The notes under the pieces are model-generated. The model was not told the origin of the DNA. It made no database searches and saw only the letters and a list, made by a program, of their open reading frames with translations. 64,000 bases of DNA from NCBI GenBank assembly GCA_016788565.1, contig JAEUSP010000101.1:1-64000 (forward strand), given 5' to 3'. Shown here in pieces: positions 39,853 to 48,152 of the stretch (within the stretch, counting starts at the first letter, position 1; each line of letters begins with the position of its first letter). Position numbers and translations under genes: made by a program. The DNA is from Chlorobiota bacterium. Lineage in GTDB: Bacteria; Bacteroidota; Ignavibacteria; OLB7.

Positions 39853-40563
39853 TCACGAAAACAACCTCCGCAGCAGCTTCCGTTTTGCTACCGGAAGCAT
39901 TGTCTCGGCAAACGGGAAGTCTAAATCGGTTTGGAAAATGTAGGTGGCCGGGTTCGGAAGCGAGCGGTTCTCGGCAATCAGCAGCATCTTCAGCGATGCC
40001 GCCGTCATTCCAAGCTCACTCAGCGAAACGGTTTTGATGGAGGTCGTCCGCAGATTGCGGTAGCGTTGGTTGTTGCTGGTGAATATGCTCACCTCATATT
40101 GAATCACGTGCAGCACCCCTCGCTGTAATTCAGGAACCAGCAGGTATCCTTCTTCAACGTAGGAAGGGAGCAGCCCAACGTGATCGAGCGTGAGGTGGTC
40201 GTCCACAAAATTGAAGATCGTTTGCCCTTCCTCGATTGCCCGCTGCATCAGCGGCATTGCCCATCGGATCAGCTCCTCCACCGCCATCAAGTCATCGTTG
40301 CTGAACGCTTCGTTCTGGTAGATCACCCGCTGCGATTGCAGATCAAGCCCGGTAATCCGCCCGGGAAGCTGGTCGCGAAGGTTACTGCTGTTGTCGGTGA
40401 TTGCCCGGAGCGTTGCGTACAACTCCATCAACTCCGAAAGGGTTGGATAGATGCGGTTGTGGGTGAACTCCTGCCGAACATGGCGAAGTCCGTCCAAGAT
40501 GCGGTAGCGGCTGGCCTCGAAATCCCTGCCAGCAGAAAGGAAGGTTTGTAGTGTGAGCGACAT
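39853..40563 (-). CDS. Hypothetical bacterial protein
   Basis: 236 residues, not recognised. The product is mainly alpha with a C-terminal beta part (RNLRTTSIKTVSLSELGMTA; NPATYIFQTDLDFPFAETML). No signal peptide or membrane segment. It is the first host gene to the right of the phage and stands alone between repeat-rich intergenic regions. High GC and host codon use mark it as chromosomal. Function unknown. Confidence 0.75.
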   Translation of the reverse strand: MSLTLQTFLSAGRDFEASRYRILDGLRHVRQEFTHNRIYPTLSELMELYATLRAITDNSSNLRDQLPGRITGLDLQSQRVIYQNEAFSNDDLMAVEELIRWAMPLMQRAIEEGQTIFNFVDDHLTLDHVGLLPSYVEEGYLLVPELQRGVLHVIQYEVSIFTSNNQRYRNLRTTSIKTVSLSELGMTAASLKMLLIAENRSLPNPATYIFQTDLDFPFAETMLPVAKRKLLRRLFS

Positions 40564-40670
40564 AGCTGCCTCTCGGTAGAATCTCCGTGGAAGTAGTTGA
40601 ACCGTCCGTAAAAATTATACGAAAGAAGCACCCCGCAACGCAAGTCCCCCGCGCCGCTTTTTTTTCGTTG

Positions 40671-40758
40671 GAATGCCGAATGCCGAATGCCGAATGCCAA
40701 ATGCCGAATGCCGAATGCCGAATGCCGAATGCCAAATGCCGAATGCCAAATGCCGAAT
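40671..40758. repeat. Heptanucleotide array (GAATGCC/AAATGCC)
   Basis: About twelve 7-base units. It is followed at 40771-40809 by a second heptamer family (TGACCAC/TGACTAA) of the kind seen again at 50553 and 59437. Together they fill the gap before the giant secreted protein. Confidence 0.9.
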
Positions 40759-40916
40759 TGCTTCTTCCAACTGACCACTGACCACTGACTAATGACTAAT
40801 GACTAATAACCACCCCCCGATTCCCCCACTGTGAGTGTTCTGTGAGTTCCCTTTCCCAGCTTTACCGCCACACAACGTTCCATTCACCAACAGAAAGGGA
40901 GAGTAGAGAGAACACT

Positions 40917-43900
40917 ATGAAATCGCTACGATTGCTGCTTGCGCTGTGGGCTATCGCGCTGGCAGGGCTTACCACCAACGTGCTGGCTTCCGGGCTTACT
41001 CCGGTTGCCGGGCATCCCAGAATCTTGCTGACCTCGGCGGTGAAAACCACATTGGTCGCGAAGAAAAACAGCAACGACCCAACATGGCTTGCGCTGAAAT
41101 CAAAAGCCGACGCGCTGCTGAACCAAACCATCGTCCAGTTTAAGTACAACACCTACTCCAACTGGTACTCCAACTCCATCTACTTCGAAAGCAACGGCTC
41201 AGGCTGGATGCACGCGGCGTTCACGCTTGGGCTTGCGTGGCAGGTTAGTGGCGACACCAACTACGCCAACAAGGCGGTTGCGTTGGCCGATGAAATCATC
41301 CGCGCCGATGCCGACCCCGACAACCAGGGGCTTGGCAAATCCCCCATCACGCTCGATCGCTCCTACACCTCGCGCCATCTGGGCCCGGCCGTGGCGGTGC
41401 TGTACGATTGGTGCTATGCTCGCCTTGATTCTTCTCGGAAGGCAAAGCTGCGTGCTGTGATGGTCAAGTGGTTCAACCACCTTCGGAACGGCTCGGCCTC
41501 AAGCGATGTCTATCAGAAAAACGGCCCGGCAACGGGGGCCTGGTTCGGCTCGCACATGATCTGCGCCGCGTGGATGGGCTATGGGATCAGCGGCGACGAC
41601 ACCGCCGCTCAACGGATGATTGACTGGGCGCGCGCCCGATTCGATGGCACGCAATCGGCAACCCTTTCCGCCAGCGATTACCCCGCCACCCACCGGATGC
41701 AAGGCTTTACCGGAGGAATCAAATCGTGGTTCGGTTCGCGGTGGGGCGTGCCTTCAACGGTGCAAGGGGCTACCGGCGCGCCGATGAAAGGGGGGATGTT
41801 CCCGCAAGGCTGGTGGTACGGCAACGCCGAATTTGGCCGAATGGTGGATTACATGATGGTGGTGAAATCAGCAACCAATGAGGACCTGGTTGGCAATTAC
41901 CAGAGCTACCTTGCGGACATTTTTGCGGCGCACCGCCACGCCACCTTGCCTGGCAACCTGCTGATTGACCCCAACGGCGAGTGGCGCGGAAGTCAGGGGG
42001 CCGTTGTGGAGCGTGGGCTTCCGGCACGGCTGGCCACCGCGCTTGCTGGGGTGGCAAACATCGGCGCGGCTGCGGCGCATTTTGCTTGGAGCGAAATCCC
42101 CTCACCCGCCAACTCCGTTTCCGGCGTTAGCGTTGCTGCGTTGCAACCCTGGGAAGATTTTCTGTACCGCAACACCTCGGCTACCGGCTCAACCGTTGCG
42201 CTCCCCCTTTGCTACACTGGCTTTGCGCCAAACTATCCGGCGGCAGCGGCGGGGAACGGGGCAATCCCGTATTTCACCATGCGTTCTTCGTGGGGGGGCA
42301 ATGCCGTCTGGGCAAGCGTGAATATGGGGGCGCAGGTGTATGATGAGTTCATGCACTACCAAGCTGGGCATATCGAAGTGGCAAAAGGGAATCACCGTTT
42401 GCTGATTAGCCCAACAACCTGGAAAGGGGACTCGTCGGGGCTGGGCGTTACCAGTTTGGGGCCGGTGATTAGCGACCACTCCGGCGCGAAAAACACACTC
42501 TATTTCGGTGACTTCGGCGACTACCAATCCACAAGCTCCACCCGCGTTGGTGGCCAGGGGCCGCACGGCAAGGATAAAGTTGTGGCCCAGGAGATGAACC
42601 CCAGCTACAGCTACATCAGTGCCGACCTTTCCACCGCGTACAACAACATGGATTGGCCACGCTCGGTTGGCGACACCACCAACCGGAAGCTCGATTACTT
42701 CTACCGAAACTTCGTCTATCTGCGCCCGGCTAACCTGTTTGTGGTGTATGACCGCGTAAAAGCGTTTGCCAGCAGCAACGCCAACGGCGCGTACAAAAAA
42801 CGGCTGCGCTGGCATTTCCCAACGCAGCCGCTTGTCAGTGGAAGCAGCATCAGGGTAGATAACAGCGATGCCCGTTTGTGGCTGCAGACGTTGCTTCCGG
42901 CAAACCCAACCATCACCACCAGCAGCTTGGTGAGCAACCCCGATAACACATGGGGAGCGTGGCTGAACTACCTGTTCGCCAGCAAAAGCTACCGCGCCGA
43001 AGTGAGCAACGCCGCCAACCCGCTGCAACAACCATTCCTGACGGTGATGCAGGCGGGAACCACCTCACTTTCGGAACCAACGTCCGCGCTCTTCTACACC
43101 ACCGACTCGCTGATGATTGGAACCACCATCGAAGCCGCCAACGGGAACGAGTACGTGGTGCTGTTCAACAATCGCACGGGGCAAGTTCCCCAAGCCATCA
43201 CGTGGACCAGCTACTATCTGCCAAGCTCCATCAACGCAACGCACACCGTGTGCGGGCTTGAGCCAAACACTGCCTACACCCTTGATCTGCAAGGAAGCCT
43301 TCTGGTGATTGCAAAAGACCCCGCCGGGGGGCATGTATCCACCCCGGCTGGTGTGTTGCAGTTCACCCCGCCCGGTGGAACACCGCAAGTGGATGGAAAC
43401 GACGATGGAGATGATGAAGGCAACGGCGGAAATAATGGAGGTGGAGACAATGGAGGTGGAGACAACGGCGGTGGGAACAACGGCGGAGGTGGCGACAATG
43501 GAGGTGGCGGAGACAACGGCGGTGGAAACAACGGCGGTGGAAACAACGGCGGCGCAATCATTGCTGGCCACCCGCGACTGCTGCTGACCCCGGCAATCAA
43601 AACCACACTGCTTGCGAAGGTGCAGGCCAACGACCCAACCTGGACCGCGCTGAAAACCCGTGCCGATATTCTTCTGACCTATCCGATCACCCAGTACAAA
43701 ACCGCAACCGCCTACAACTGGTTTGCCAACACCATTTTCTACGGCTACCAGGGTGAGGGGTGGTACAGCGATGTGATACCGCTGGCGTTCGCCTGGCAGA
43801 TGACCGGCGACACCAACTACTGCAACAAGCTGCTGGCCATTGCCGATGAGTTCATCCGTGCCGAGTACGACCCGGCCAACCAGCCGCCAACCGGGCGTTC

Positions 43901-46271
43901 GCCGATGACGTTGGGGAACGCATTCCCTTCGCGCTATGTGGGGCCGGCGGCGGCCATCATCTTCGATTGGTGCTACGACCGGCTTGGCCCGGCCCGCAAA
44001 AACCAGATGGTGGGCCTGTTCAATCGCTGGTTCGATTCGCTGCGTGTGCCGGGGGGAAGCGCGTATGAGAACAACGGGCCATCGAACGGCAACCACTACG
44101 GCGGCCACATGGCGGCGGCTGGTTGGATGGGCTATGCCAGCCACGGCGATAACCCACGCGCCCAGCATCTGATTGATTGGGCAATCGTCCGCATGGACGG
44201 AACGCTAACCCCGAACCTTGCCGCAACCGACATCCCCGCCAGCAATCGCAAGCAAGATTTTGAGGGGGATGTGACGAACTACGTTGGCTCCATCTGGGGC
44301 ATTCCAAGCTCGACGCCGGGCATTCACGGCGCGCCGTTCCGGGGTGGGCACAACTTCCAGGGGTGGGCGTATGGCAACGGTGAGTTCAGCCAAATGATTG
44401 ACCTGCTGCAGGCAATGAAAACCGCTGGCGGCCCAGACTTCTTCCAGCAATATCCGGGCTGGTTCAGCGGGATGTACCGCTCGATGCGCCACGCGCTGAT
44501 GCCAAGCCGATTTATGATTGACCCAATCGGCGATTGGGGCGGCAACAACGCCGTGGCAATCCAGCCAGGGCTTCCGCACCGGTTATCGTTTGTGCTACAA
44601 TCCACCCCCGATGGCCCAGCCGCCCAACATTTTGCCAACGTGGAAATGGCCCAAAATCATGCTTGGAATTTCTACGCCCAAGATGTGCGGGTGATAGAGT
44701 TGCGCCAGTGGGAAGCCTTCTACTACCAAGACTTCACCCGCCCAGCAACGCCGGCGGTGATGCCAACATGGTACAACAACATCAACGCCGTACGGCCAAA
44801 CGGAAGCAGTCCGAACGGCGCAATTCCGTACTACATCATGCGGAGCGGGTGGGACACCGGTGCGGTGTGGGCATCGCTGCAGATGGGGAGCGCGAAGTGG
44901 GGCGACCACCAGCATCTGCACGCGGGGCATCTGCACATTGTTCGCGGGCGCGACCAGCTTCTGATTAGCCCAAGCAACTGGAAAGGTGGGCCAACGGGGT
45001 TGGGAATTGTTGGCAACGGAATCGGCTACACCGACTACTCCGGCGTGAAAAACACACTCTTCTTTGATGACTACGGCGACTACCAACGGAAGTCCAGCGG
45101 GAACATCGGCGGGCAAGATGTCTATGGCTTCGACCGCCCCGTGGCCAACGAGTTCACGGAGGAGTACGGCTACGCTCGCAGCGACCTCACGTCGGCCTAT
45201 AACTACGCTGGCTGGAATCCGGCAACGCAATCCAGCACCCAAATGTCCGACACCACACAACGGAAGCTGGAGAAGTTCTACCGGAACTTCCTCTACCTGA
45301 AAGAGCCAGGCATTTTTGTGACCTACGACCAGATAAAAGCCAAGAACAGCACCAACCAGTTGGGGCAGTATCGGAAGCATCTGCGCTGGCATTTCCCCGA
45401 CCAGCCAACAATCAGCGGCAACAGCATCCGTGCCGACAAAGGTGCCTCGCGAATTTGGATGCACACCGTGCTTCCGGCAACCGTGGGCTTCACCAAATAC
45501 AGCTTGCAGAACAACAATCCGGACAACACCTACAACGATGCCAGCTTGAACTATTTGTTCGTGAGCAACACGTGGCGGGTGGAAGCGCGCGACACGCTGA
45601 ACCCGCTGGAAATGCCCTTCCTGACGGTGATGCAAGCCGGGCCGGCAAACCTTGCGGAGATGACCACCGGCGCGTTCGCCACCACCGATTCACTGATGAT
45701 CGGATCGCGCATTACAACCGATGCTGGCCAGGAATATCTGGTGCTGTTCAACAACCGAACGGGGGTGGTTCAGCAAGCGATTACCTCCACGAATTATCCG
45801 CTGCTTGGCGCGGCAAGCGCAACGCATCTGCTGTGCGGGATGGTGCCGGCAGGGAAGTACCAAATCGCGGTCAGTAACGGCGTGGTGACGGTGGCGCAGA
45901 ATGCTGCCGGAACGTTTACCGCTTCGGCTGGTGGTGTGCTCACGTTCCAGCCATCGGCGGTGTCGGGTGCGGCAAAGGCGGTTCCGGGGGAAATATCTGA
46001 GTTCAGCAAGGCGCAACTCAGCCTGAGCGTTTTCCCGAACCCGAGCAATGGGGTGGCAACTGTCAATTTCCGTTTGCCAGAATCAGGAAAAGTGGAAGTG
46101 CGGGTGTTGAACGTGTTGGGCGGGGTAGTGGCGCAGTTGGTGAATCGCTCGCTTCCGGCAGGCGTTCACGCCGTTGAGTGGAATGGCGAAGCGGAACCGA
46201 CGGGAACCTACCTTGTTGAAATCTCCGCCGGAAGCCGCCGCGCAGTACAAAGACTGGTGCTGACGAACTAA
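40917..46271 (+). CDS. Giant secreted protein: two heparinase II/III-like halves plus T9SS sorting domain
   Basis: 1,784 residues from ATG 40917, chosen because MKSLRLLLALWAIALAGLTT is a clean signal peptide. Residues about 32-825 and 879-1690 are two homologous halves: each begins AGHPR-hydrophobic-LLT and repeats landmarks such as YNNMDW/YNYAGW, TTNRKL/TTQRKL and LRWHFP. The fold resembles alginate-lyase/heparinase II/III proteins (helical toroid plus beta domain); a catalytic Tyr/His pair was not assigned. A pure Gly/Asn/Asp linker (about 826-878) joins them. The last about 80 residues (VFPNPSNGVATVNF ... GTYLVEISAGSRRAVQRLVL) are a type A T9SS sorting signal, so the protein is exported and probably surface-attached. 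Likely polysaccharide degradation; substrate unknown. Confidence 0.85.
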   Translation: MKSLRLLLALWAIALAGLTTNVLASGLTPVAGHPRILLTSAVKTTLVAKKNSNDPTWLALKSKADALLNQTIVQFKYNTYSNWYSNSIYFESNGSGWMHAAFTLGLAWQVSGDTNYANKAVALADEIIRADADPDNQGLGKSPITLDRSYTSRHLGPAVAVLYDWCYARLDSSRKAKLRAVMVKWFNHLRNGSASSDVYQKNGPATGAWFGSHMICAAWMGYGISGDDTAAQRMIDWARARFDGTQSATLSASDYPATHRMQGFTGGIKSWFGSRWGVPSTVQGATGAPMKGGMFPQGWWYGNAEFGRMVDYMMVVKSATNEDLVGNYQSYLADIFAAHRHATLPGNLLIDPNGEWRGSQGAVVERGLPARLATALAGVANIGAAAAHFAWSEIPSPANSVSGVSVAALQPWEDFLYRNTSATGSTVALPLCYTGFAPNYPAAAAGNGAIPYFTMRSSWGGNAVWASVNMGAQVYDEFMHYQAGHIEVAKGNHRLLISPTTWKGDSSGLGVTSLGPVISDHSGAKNTLYFGDFGDYQSTSSTRVGGQGPHGKDKVVAQEMNPSYSYISADLSTAYNNMDWPRSVGDTTNRKLDYFYRNFVYLRPANLFVVYDRVKAFASSNANGAYKKRLRWHFPTQPLVSGSSIRVDNSDARLWLQTLLPANPTITTSSLVSNPDNTWGAWLNYLFASKSYRAEVSNAANPLQQPFLTVMQAGTTSLSEPTSALFYTTDSLMIGTTIEAANGNEYVVLFNNRTGQVPQAITWTSYYLPSSINATHTVCGLEPNTAYTLDLQGSLLVIAKDPAGGHVSTPAGVLQFTPPGGTPQVDGNDDGDDEGNGGNNGGGDNGGGDNGGGNNGGGGDNGGGGDNGGGNNGGGNNGGAIIAGHPRLLLTPAIKTTLLAKVQANDPTWTALKTRADILLTYPITQYKTATAYNWFANTIFYGYQGEGWYSDVIPLAFAWQMTGDTNYCNKLLAIADEFIRAEYDPANQPPTGRSPMTLGNAFPSRYVGPAAAIIFDWCYDRLGPARKNQMVGLFNRWFDSLRVPGGSAYENNGPSNGNHYGGHMAAAGWMGYASHGDNPRAQHLIDWAIVRMDGTLTPNLAATDIPASNRKQDFEGDVTNYVGSIWGIPSSTPGIHGAPFRGGHNFQGWAYGNGEFSQMIDLLQAMKTAGGPDFFQQYPGWFSGMYRSMRHALMPSRFMIDPIGDWGGNNAVAIQPGLPHRLSFVLQSTPDGPAAQHFANVEMAQNHAWNFYAQDVRVIELRQWEAFYYQDFTRPATPAVMPTWYNNINAVRPNGSSPNGAIPYYIMRSGWDTGAVWASLQMGSAKWGDHQHLHAGHLHIVRGRDQLLISPSNWKGGPTGLGIVGNGIGYTDYSGVKNTLFFDDYGDYQRKSSGNIGGQDVYGFDRPVANEFTEEYGYARSDLTSAYNYAGWNPATQSSTQMSDTTQRKLEKFYRNFLYLKEPGIFVTYDQIKAKNSTNQLGQYRKHLRWHFPDQPTISGNSIRADKGASRIWMHTVLPATVGFTKYSLQNNNPDNTYNDASLNYLFVSNTWRVEARDTLNPLEMPFLTVMQAGPANLAEMTTGAFATTDSLMIGSRITTDAGQEYLVLFNNRTGVVQQAITSTNYPLLGAASATHLLCGMVPAGKYQIAVSNGVVTVAQNAAGTFTASAGGVLTFQPSAVSGAAKAVPGEISEFSKAQLSLSVFPNPSNGVATVNFRLPESGKVEVRVLNVLGGVVAQLVNRSLPAGVHAVEWNGEAEPTGTYLVEISAGSRRAVQRLVLTN

Positions 46272-46292
46272 CCGAAGGCACTGGTTGGTGGA

Positions 46293-46340
46293 ACCCGAAG
46301 GAGCACGCCCCACCAGGGGTGGCTTCTTCGGGTGTTTTTA
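46293..46340 (+). terminator. Terminator of the giant secreted protein gene
   Basis: CCCGAAG (46294-46300) pairs with CTTCGGG (46326-46332), with CCCC/GGGG pairing inside, followed by TGTTTTTATT. Confidence 0.75.
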
Positions 46341-46355
46341 TTCTGGGGCGTTGCC

Positions 46356-46381
46356 AAATGTCGAATGTCGAATGTCGAATT
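46356..46381. repeat. Heptanucleotide repeat
   Basis: Three to four units of AATGTCG, the same family as 39523 and 40671. Confidence 0.8.
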
Positions 46382-46428
46382 GGTTCTTGCAACTGACTAA
46401 TGACCAATGACCACACCCCCGAACATCG

Positions 46429-46477
46429 CCCTCCGCTCATGCTGAGCCCCGTCGAAGTATGAGTGGAGCCACCGAAC
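46429..46477 (+). repeat. Dispersed 49-bp hairpin element, copy 2
   Basis: Nearly identical to 39616-39664. Confidence 0.85.
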
Positions 46478-46659
46478 GCAGCCCGTCCCTGCCTGCCCTC
46501 ACCCCCTGCCCTCTCCCAAGCAGGTGATAGTGCTGGTTGCCTCACATTGGTGGGGTGGGAGAGGGAGCCAAAGCGAAGAGTGAAGAGTGAGATGGGAAGA
46601 GTGAAATGGAGCAAAGCCAGAAACCAACTAATGACGAATGACCACACCTCCGAATCCCG

Positions 46660-46709
46660 CCCTCCGCTCATGCTGAAGCTCCGTCGAAGTATGAGTGGAG
46701 CCACCGAAC
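46660..46709 (+). repeat. Dispersed 49-bp hairpin element, copy 3
   Basis: As copy 1 but with GAAGCTCC in place of GAGCCCC in the loop. Confidence 0.8.
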
Positions 46710-46763
46710 CCGCGCCCCCCTGCTTCGCTCTGGCGAGCTTCGCGTCCCCCCAAGTTTGGGGGA

Positions 46764-46900
46764 TTTGATGCCACCAGCTTGAGATGTACCCGTTGTACAG
46801 GCTCACCGTCTGGCTCATCTCATAGCTGAATAGCACATAACCACTCACACTCGCGCTGTTGAACACCGATTGGTTGATCCCAAACTTCCGCAGAATAAGA
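46764..46900 (-). pseudogene. Remnant of a protein C-terminus
   Basis: Read leftward, about 45 codons look protein-like (LRKFGINQSVFNSASVSGYV; MSQTVSLYNGYISSWW) and then run into dispersed repeat sequence without a proper end. No start is present. Possibly the broken 3' part of a gene whose rest was replaced by the AT-rich island next to it. Family not identified. Confidence 0.35.
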
Positions 46901-46982
46901 ATTTCATTAGAATTACTTAGTAGGTTGTGACTGAGGTAGAGTCAATACGCTAATATTAAATCCTGCACAACTTCATGTGTAC

Positions 46983-47519
46983 CTATTCTTGAACAGAATT
47001 ACACTCGATATTAATTTTACTGTTTTTATACAAATACAAAAAAGGAGATTGACGAAAAGCATGTATTGCCCTATTAACATACACTCTATCTACATATAAG
47101 TAAAGCCACATCCCATCATTTGCCATAAAAGTTATAAAGTCAATATCTACCCAGAATAATTTTTCATCGCTTAATATAAATGAATTAATTTTGTTAAAAT
47201 ACCATGATATGTTTTCAGTATTTAAATTACTCAATACATACAAACAACCAAGTTGAAATTTTTGATCAATAAAAAAATCAAAAAAAACCTTCAATTTAGC
47301 ATTATCAAGAATTGATATTGAATATTTATTATAGGCATCATTTTTAAATATTTTAAAAAATGAAAAAGGTTCTGGGTTTTCAGTAATTAAAAACATATTT
47401 TGCCGATATAAGCCAGCAATTAAATTTGACAGAAAATCGGCAACTGCAAACTGATACAGCCTATACTCTTCAATCGAATAAGTTGTTAGTTCTATCTTAA
47501 TCCAAAATTTGTCTTTCAT
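46983..47519 (-). CDS. AT-rich orphan gene, likely horizontally acquired
   Basis: 178 residues, not recognised. The gene is strikingly AT-rich, with many Lys/Asn/Phe/Ile/Tyr codons, in a GC-rich chromosome. It is aromatic-rich and acidic-neutral (FAVADFLSNLIAGLYRQNMF; KLFWVDIDFITFMANDGMWL), without signal peptide or clear membrane helices. It is flanked on one side by a gene remnant and on the other by two MITE-like elements. Small AT-rich singletons next to broken genes are often immunity or toxin-linked proteins, but nothing in the sequence proves this here. Confidence 0.65.
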   Translation of the reverse strand: MKDKFWIKIELTTYSIEEYRLYQFAVADFLSNLIAGLYRQNMFLITENPEPFSFFKIFKNDAYNKYSISILDNAKLKVFFDFFIDQKFQLGCLYVLSNLNTENISWYFNKINSFILSDEKLFWVDIDFITFMANDGMWLYLYVDRVYVNRAIHAFRQSPFLYLYKNSKINIECNSVQE

Positions 47520-47559
47520 CGTTACTTCCTTTGGTAAGCGTTCATACTCGGCGCAAATT

Positions 47560-47648
47560 AGAGTTGTTCTGAAATTGATTTTTGGGTATGCCGGAGCCTT
47601 GTAGTTACTGGCTTCGTGACCACGAAAAACTTATTTGGGAACAACTCT
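47560..47648. mobile_element. 89-bp MITE-like element, copy 1
   Basis: Terminal inverted repeats AGAGTTGTTC and GAACAACTCT bound an 89-base sequence without an ORF. ATT on both sides may be a 3-bp target duplication. It differs from copy 2 at three positions. Confidence 0.7.
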
Positions 47649-47772
47649 ATTGATTTGCGAAACACTACTCAGCCGGGTGTGCTATGGATGCGCTTCGCAG
47701 GCCTTCGGCTCCCGCTTTCGCGGGAATGACAGTGATTGAGTTTTTCGCAAACCACTCTGTTGGGAGTATAAT

Positions 47773-47861
47773 AGAGTTGTTCTGAAATTGATTTTTGGGC
47801 ATGCTGGAGCCTTGTAGTTACTGGCCTCGTGACCACGAAAAACTTATTTGGGAACAACTCT
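47773..47861. mobile_element. 89-bp MITE-like element, copy 2
   Basis: Same length and terminal inverted repeats as 47560-47648, three substitutions, flanked by AAT on both sides. The 124 bases between the copies carry a CCCGCTTTCGCGGGAATGAC hairpin of a well-known dispersed type. Confidence 0.7.
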
Positions 47862-47891
47862 AATGACTAATGACCACACCGCCGAACCCCG

Positions 47892-47940
47892 CCCTCCGCT
47901 CATGCTGAGCCCCGTCGAAGTATGAGTGGAGCCACCGAAT
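47892..47940 (+). repeat. Dispersed 49-bp hairpin element, copy 4
   Basis: Nearly identical to 39616-39664. Confidence 0.85.
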
Positions 47941-47948
47941 GGCGAAGC

Positions 47949-48084
47949 ACCGTCATCGCGAAGAGCGACAGCGACGTGGCACCGCGAAGCAGCGGCGCAA
48001 GCCCATCCCGCGTGTGGCAGTGTGTCCGATGGTCTCTCAGCCAAGCGCGAGATTGCTTCGTCGAAGACTCCTCGCGATGACGGG
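47949..48084. repeat. Long imperfect inverted repeat, copy 2
   Basis: Same ends as 39673-39811 (ACCGTCATCGCGAAGAGC and CTCCTCGCGATGACGGGG), following a 49-bp element exactly as copy 1 does. Confidence 0.75.
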
Positions 48085-48152
48085 GCGATGACAGGACGTG
48101 AGGTTCGCAGAAATCCCCACGTCCATTTTTTCTCCAACATTCCTCACCTCTA

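Noticed and set aside
43065-44168. Long ORFs antisense to the giant secreted protein
   Set aside because: High-GC shadow frames; the sense frame has a signal peptide, conserved motifs and a sorting domain.
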